This document shows, piece by piece, positions 63,984 to 64,000 of a DNA stretch of 64,000 nt. The notes under the pieces were generated by a model, which was not told the origin of the DNA, ran no database searches, and saw only the letters and a program-made list of their open reading frames with translations. Source of the DNA: Aquirhabdus parva (lineage in GTDB: Bacteria > Pseudomonadota > Gammaproteobacteria > Pseudomonadales > Moraxellaceae); assembly GCF_003351745.1 (NCBI RefSeq), contig NZ_CP031222.1, positions 3,392,207-3,456,206 of the forward strand. Reading direction: 5' to 3'. The translations under genes and the position numbers were made by a program. How positions within the stretch are numbered: position 1 is the stretch's first letter; every line of letters begins with the position of its first letter.

Positions 63984-63999
63984 TGCCAGAGGCGTGCCA
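63984..63999 (-). promoter_or_regulatory. Sigma-54 promoter of rtcBA
   Basis: On the minus strand TGGCACGCCTCTGGCA has the exact GG-N10-GC spacing of a -24/-12 promoter (consensus TGGCACG-N4-TTGCW). Transcription would begin around 63973, about 34 bases before the rtcB start. This is the arrangement expected for RtcR-activated rtcBA. Confidence 0.75.
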
Positions 64000-64000
64000 A

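Noticed and set aside
1-64000. tRNA genes, CRISPR arrays, insertion sequences, prophage or integron
   Set aside because: No cloverleaf, regular repeat-spacer array, transposase or integrase pattern was seen by reading both strands.

Overview
The window looks like a chromosomal segment of a Gram-negative gammaproteobacterium, most likely a relative of Acinetobacter in the Moraxellaceae. Pointers are a WS/DGAT wax-ester synthase, a FadI-type thiolase, three TonB-dependent receptors, OmpR-type two-component systems, Kup, RtcBA and good Shine-Dalgarno sites throughout. The genus is inference. I saw no tRNA, rRNA, CRISPR array, insertion sequence or prophage. Gene density is high, on both strands, with several tail-to-tail overlaps.

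Layout. 1-4.1 kb: MBL-fold hydrolase and a heavy-metal (CusRS-like) two-component system, with copper-box half-sites and a relic of a second response regulator. 4.4-10.4 kb: quinone oxidoreductase, then a periplasmic FAD/cytochrome c sugar (gluconate-type) dehydrogenase operon with an OprB porin. 10.8-15.5 kb: an HhH protein resembling the RNA polymerase alpha C-terminal domain, a LysR regulator, two alpha/beta hydrolases, an SDR and a membrane-anchored HIRAN protein. 15.7-21.4 kb: ion transport: Kup, a VIT-family transporter, and a divergent NRAMP-like transporter paired with MgtC behind a long structured leader. 21.5-30.7 kb: lipase-like hydrolase, molybdopterin oxidoreductase, EamA transporter, SDR, wax-ester synthase, mini zinc ribbon, AraC regulator and an inactive-looking C39-like secreted protein. 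31-39 kb: a TonB receptor, twin DUF333 lipoproteins, small stress/membrane proteins, hemerythrin, UppP-like phosphatase, GNAT and dienelactone hydrolase. 39.2-42.3 kb: TetR-MFS efflux pair and FadI. 42.6-50.5 kb: Fur-type iron locus (NIS siderophore synthetase, exporter, receptor, PepSY reductase, and a hydrolase with its own Fur-like box). 50.6-54.6 kb: Ogt, a second mini zinc ribbon, and a COG4705 membrane protein with a two-component system. 54.6-60.3 kb: TonB receptor, ExbB, ExbD, TonB and a lipoprotein metallophosphoesterase, preceded by a Pho-box match. 60.7-64 kb: SRPBCC protein, a small basic protein, and rtcBA under a sigma-54-type promoter at the window edge.

The best candidates for something new are (i) the leader RNA with a small Pro-Pro leader ORF upstream of the NRAMP-related/MgtC pair, (ii) the Pho-box-controlled TonB system that appears to pair a receptor with its own energiser and a surface phosphatase, and (iii) two paralogous mini zinc-ribbon proteins of unknown function.
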